A DNA stretch of 6,142 nt. Source: Clostridiales bacterium. Lineage in GTDB: Bacteria > Bacillota > Clostridia > WRLR01. Position 1 is the first letter of the stretch; each line of letters begins with the position of its first letter. The translations under genes were made by a program, and so were the position numbers. Shown here piece after piece: positions 5,216 to 6,142 of the stretch. The notes beneath the pieces were generated by a model that saw only the letters and a program-made list of their open reading frames with translations, was not told where the DNA came from and did not search any database. The stretch lies in contig JAITSR010000086.1 in the NCBI GenBank assembly GCA_031287655.1, positions 1-6,142 of the forward strand, read 5' to 3'.

Positions 5216-6142
5216 CCGGCACGCGCGCGAGCTCCGGGGCCGTCTCCGACGCCTCGCTCTGCCACTCGTAGTAGGTTGTGATCCCCTTTAAATTGCGGTT
5301 CAGCACGTCCCATATTCCCGGGACCGCGAACGTGCGGCTCCATGCGCTCACGCCCGCGAGGGCGTATTTGTGTACGAGCGACGAGCGCAGATTGATGGAA
5401 TTTTCATCCTCAATCCACACATGATAACTCTTTCCTGCCTTTTGATACTCGCAGTAGAACTGCCCGCTCTCCTCGCTCCATTCGATCTTTGCGTTGTTGT
5501 CAAACACGGCGGAGATCGCGGTTTTCATTCCGACCGCCTGCGAATCCGCAATCGCCCCGCCGGGCGGCGAGCCGACGCGCTCCATCTCCCACACACGCGT
5601 GTAGAAGGGCATCCCGAGGATCATTTTTTCGGGCGGAACGCCGTCGCGCTCGATCAGCTTTGTGAGGTTCCGCTCGACCCAGCTGAGCTGCGAGACGGAA
5701 CCCGCCATGCCGCCCGACGCGACATGCTGATCATACGCCATCAGGTTCACATAGTCCGCGGCCAGCGCGATCGCGGCGGTGTCATAGCAGCGCGACCATG
5801 TATCGCTGCCGTCCGGGACGTTCACGTCAACCGAAAACGTCAGCCCCTGTTCCCGCAGCATCGGCGCGAGTTCCCGGACAAACTGCGTCAGCGCGTCGCG
5901 GTCCTTTAAATAGACGTTCTCAAAGTCGAGGTTCAGGCCGTCGAGCCCGAGCATTTCGGCGTACACGAGCAGGCTTCGGATCGCGTTTTCGCGCGAGAGG
6001 CTGTCACGCAGGAAGGCGGAGGTCATGTCGATGTCGTTCATCGTATTCGCAAAAAGAGCCCACACCTTATAACCGCGATTGTGGGCCCATTCGATATATG
6101 CGGCGGACGCGCGGCTTTCAACGGTCCCGCCGCTGTCCGTCA
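5211..6142 (-). CDS. GH18 family glycoside hydrolase, YaaH-like, C-terminal part
   Basis: The C-terminal ~310 residues of a glycoside hydrolase family 18 protein. The frame is open to the right edge with no stop, so the N-terminus lies outside the window. The catalytic motif DGxxxDxE is intact as DGLNLDFE, with the proton-donor Glu encoded at 5919-5921. Further family marks are WAHNRGYKVWALFANT upstream, VNLMAYDQH (the MxYD substrate-binding motif) about 60 residues after the catalytic Glu, LGMPFYTRVWE, and GVSAWSRTFAVPGIWD near the end with the conserved Trp at the barrel's last strand. GH18 proteins of this type, such as YaaH, cleave N-acetylglucosamine linkages in cell-wall or spore peptidoglycan, or chitin-like polymers, by substrate-assisted catalysis. 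Any signal peptide, LysM or SH3 domain would be in the missing part. GTG at 6063-6065 is in frame but lies inside the conserved barrel, so it is not the true start. It converges with the exonuclease gene. Confidence 0.93.
   Translation of the reverse strand, partial: TDSGGTVESRASAAYIEWAHNRGYKVWALFANTMNDIDMTSAFLRDSLSRENAIRSLLVYAEMLGLDGLNLDFENVYLKDRDALTQFVRELAPMLREQGLTFSVDVNVPDGSDTWSRCYDTAAIALAADYVNLMAYDQHVASGGMAGSVSQLSWVERNLTKLIERDGVPPEKMILGMPFYTRVWEMERVGSPPGGAIADSQAVGMKTAISAVFDNNAKIEWSEESGQFYCEYQKAGKSYHVWIEDENSINLRSSLVHKYALAGVSAWSRTFAVPGIWDVLNRNLKGITTYYEWQSEASETAPELARVPE

Noticed and set aside
5370..5909. A 179-codon plus-strand frame antisense to the GH18 gene
   Set aside because: It is a shadow of the GH18 reading frame, which carries all the expected catalytic motifs.
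6063..6065. GTG as the GH18 start codon
   Set aside because: The frame continues upstream with GH18-like residues (WAHNRGYKV) to the window edge, so the gene is cut by the edge rather than starting here.

Overview
The window is GC-rich (roughly 60% by eye), almost entirely coding, and looks chromosomal. It most likely comes from a high-GC member of the Clostridia/Firmicutes. Three things suggest this: lepA is followed directly by hemW, as in many Firmicutes; one membrane protein resembles the YtvI branch of the AI-2E/PerM family, known from spore formers; and a GH18 hydrolase of the YaaH-like type is present. This lineage call is inference; no rRNA or other marker is in the window.

Left half, minus strand (positions 3415 down to 1): an AI-2E/PerM-type permease, then lepA (elongation factor 4), then the N-terminal part of hemW, which runs off the left edge. 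All three point the same way with short gaps (56 bp and 86 bp), so they may form one transcription unit read from a near-perfect promoter at 3423-3451.

Right half, plus strand (3520 to 5188): a lipoprotein of unknown function with a long Gly/Asp-rich linker, followed 16 bp later by a small DEDDh-type 3'-5' exonuclease with a strong ribosome binding site. The pair looks like a two-gene operon. It is followed, convergently, by the C-terminal part of a GH18 glycoside hydrolase on the minus strand that enters from the right edge.

The most notable structure is the 104-bp intergenic region at 3416-3519. It holds two divergent sigma-A-type promoters whose -35 hexamers overlap by five bases on opposite strands. 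The minus-strand promoter sits so close to its gene that the permease mRNA is predicted to be leaderless or nearly so. I saw no mobile element, CRISPR array, tRNA or rRNA, and no convincing evidence of a wholly new multi-gene system. The lipoprotein-exonuclease pair is the least explained part of the gene content.
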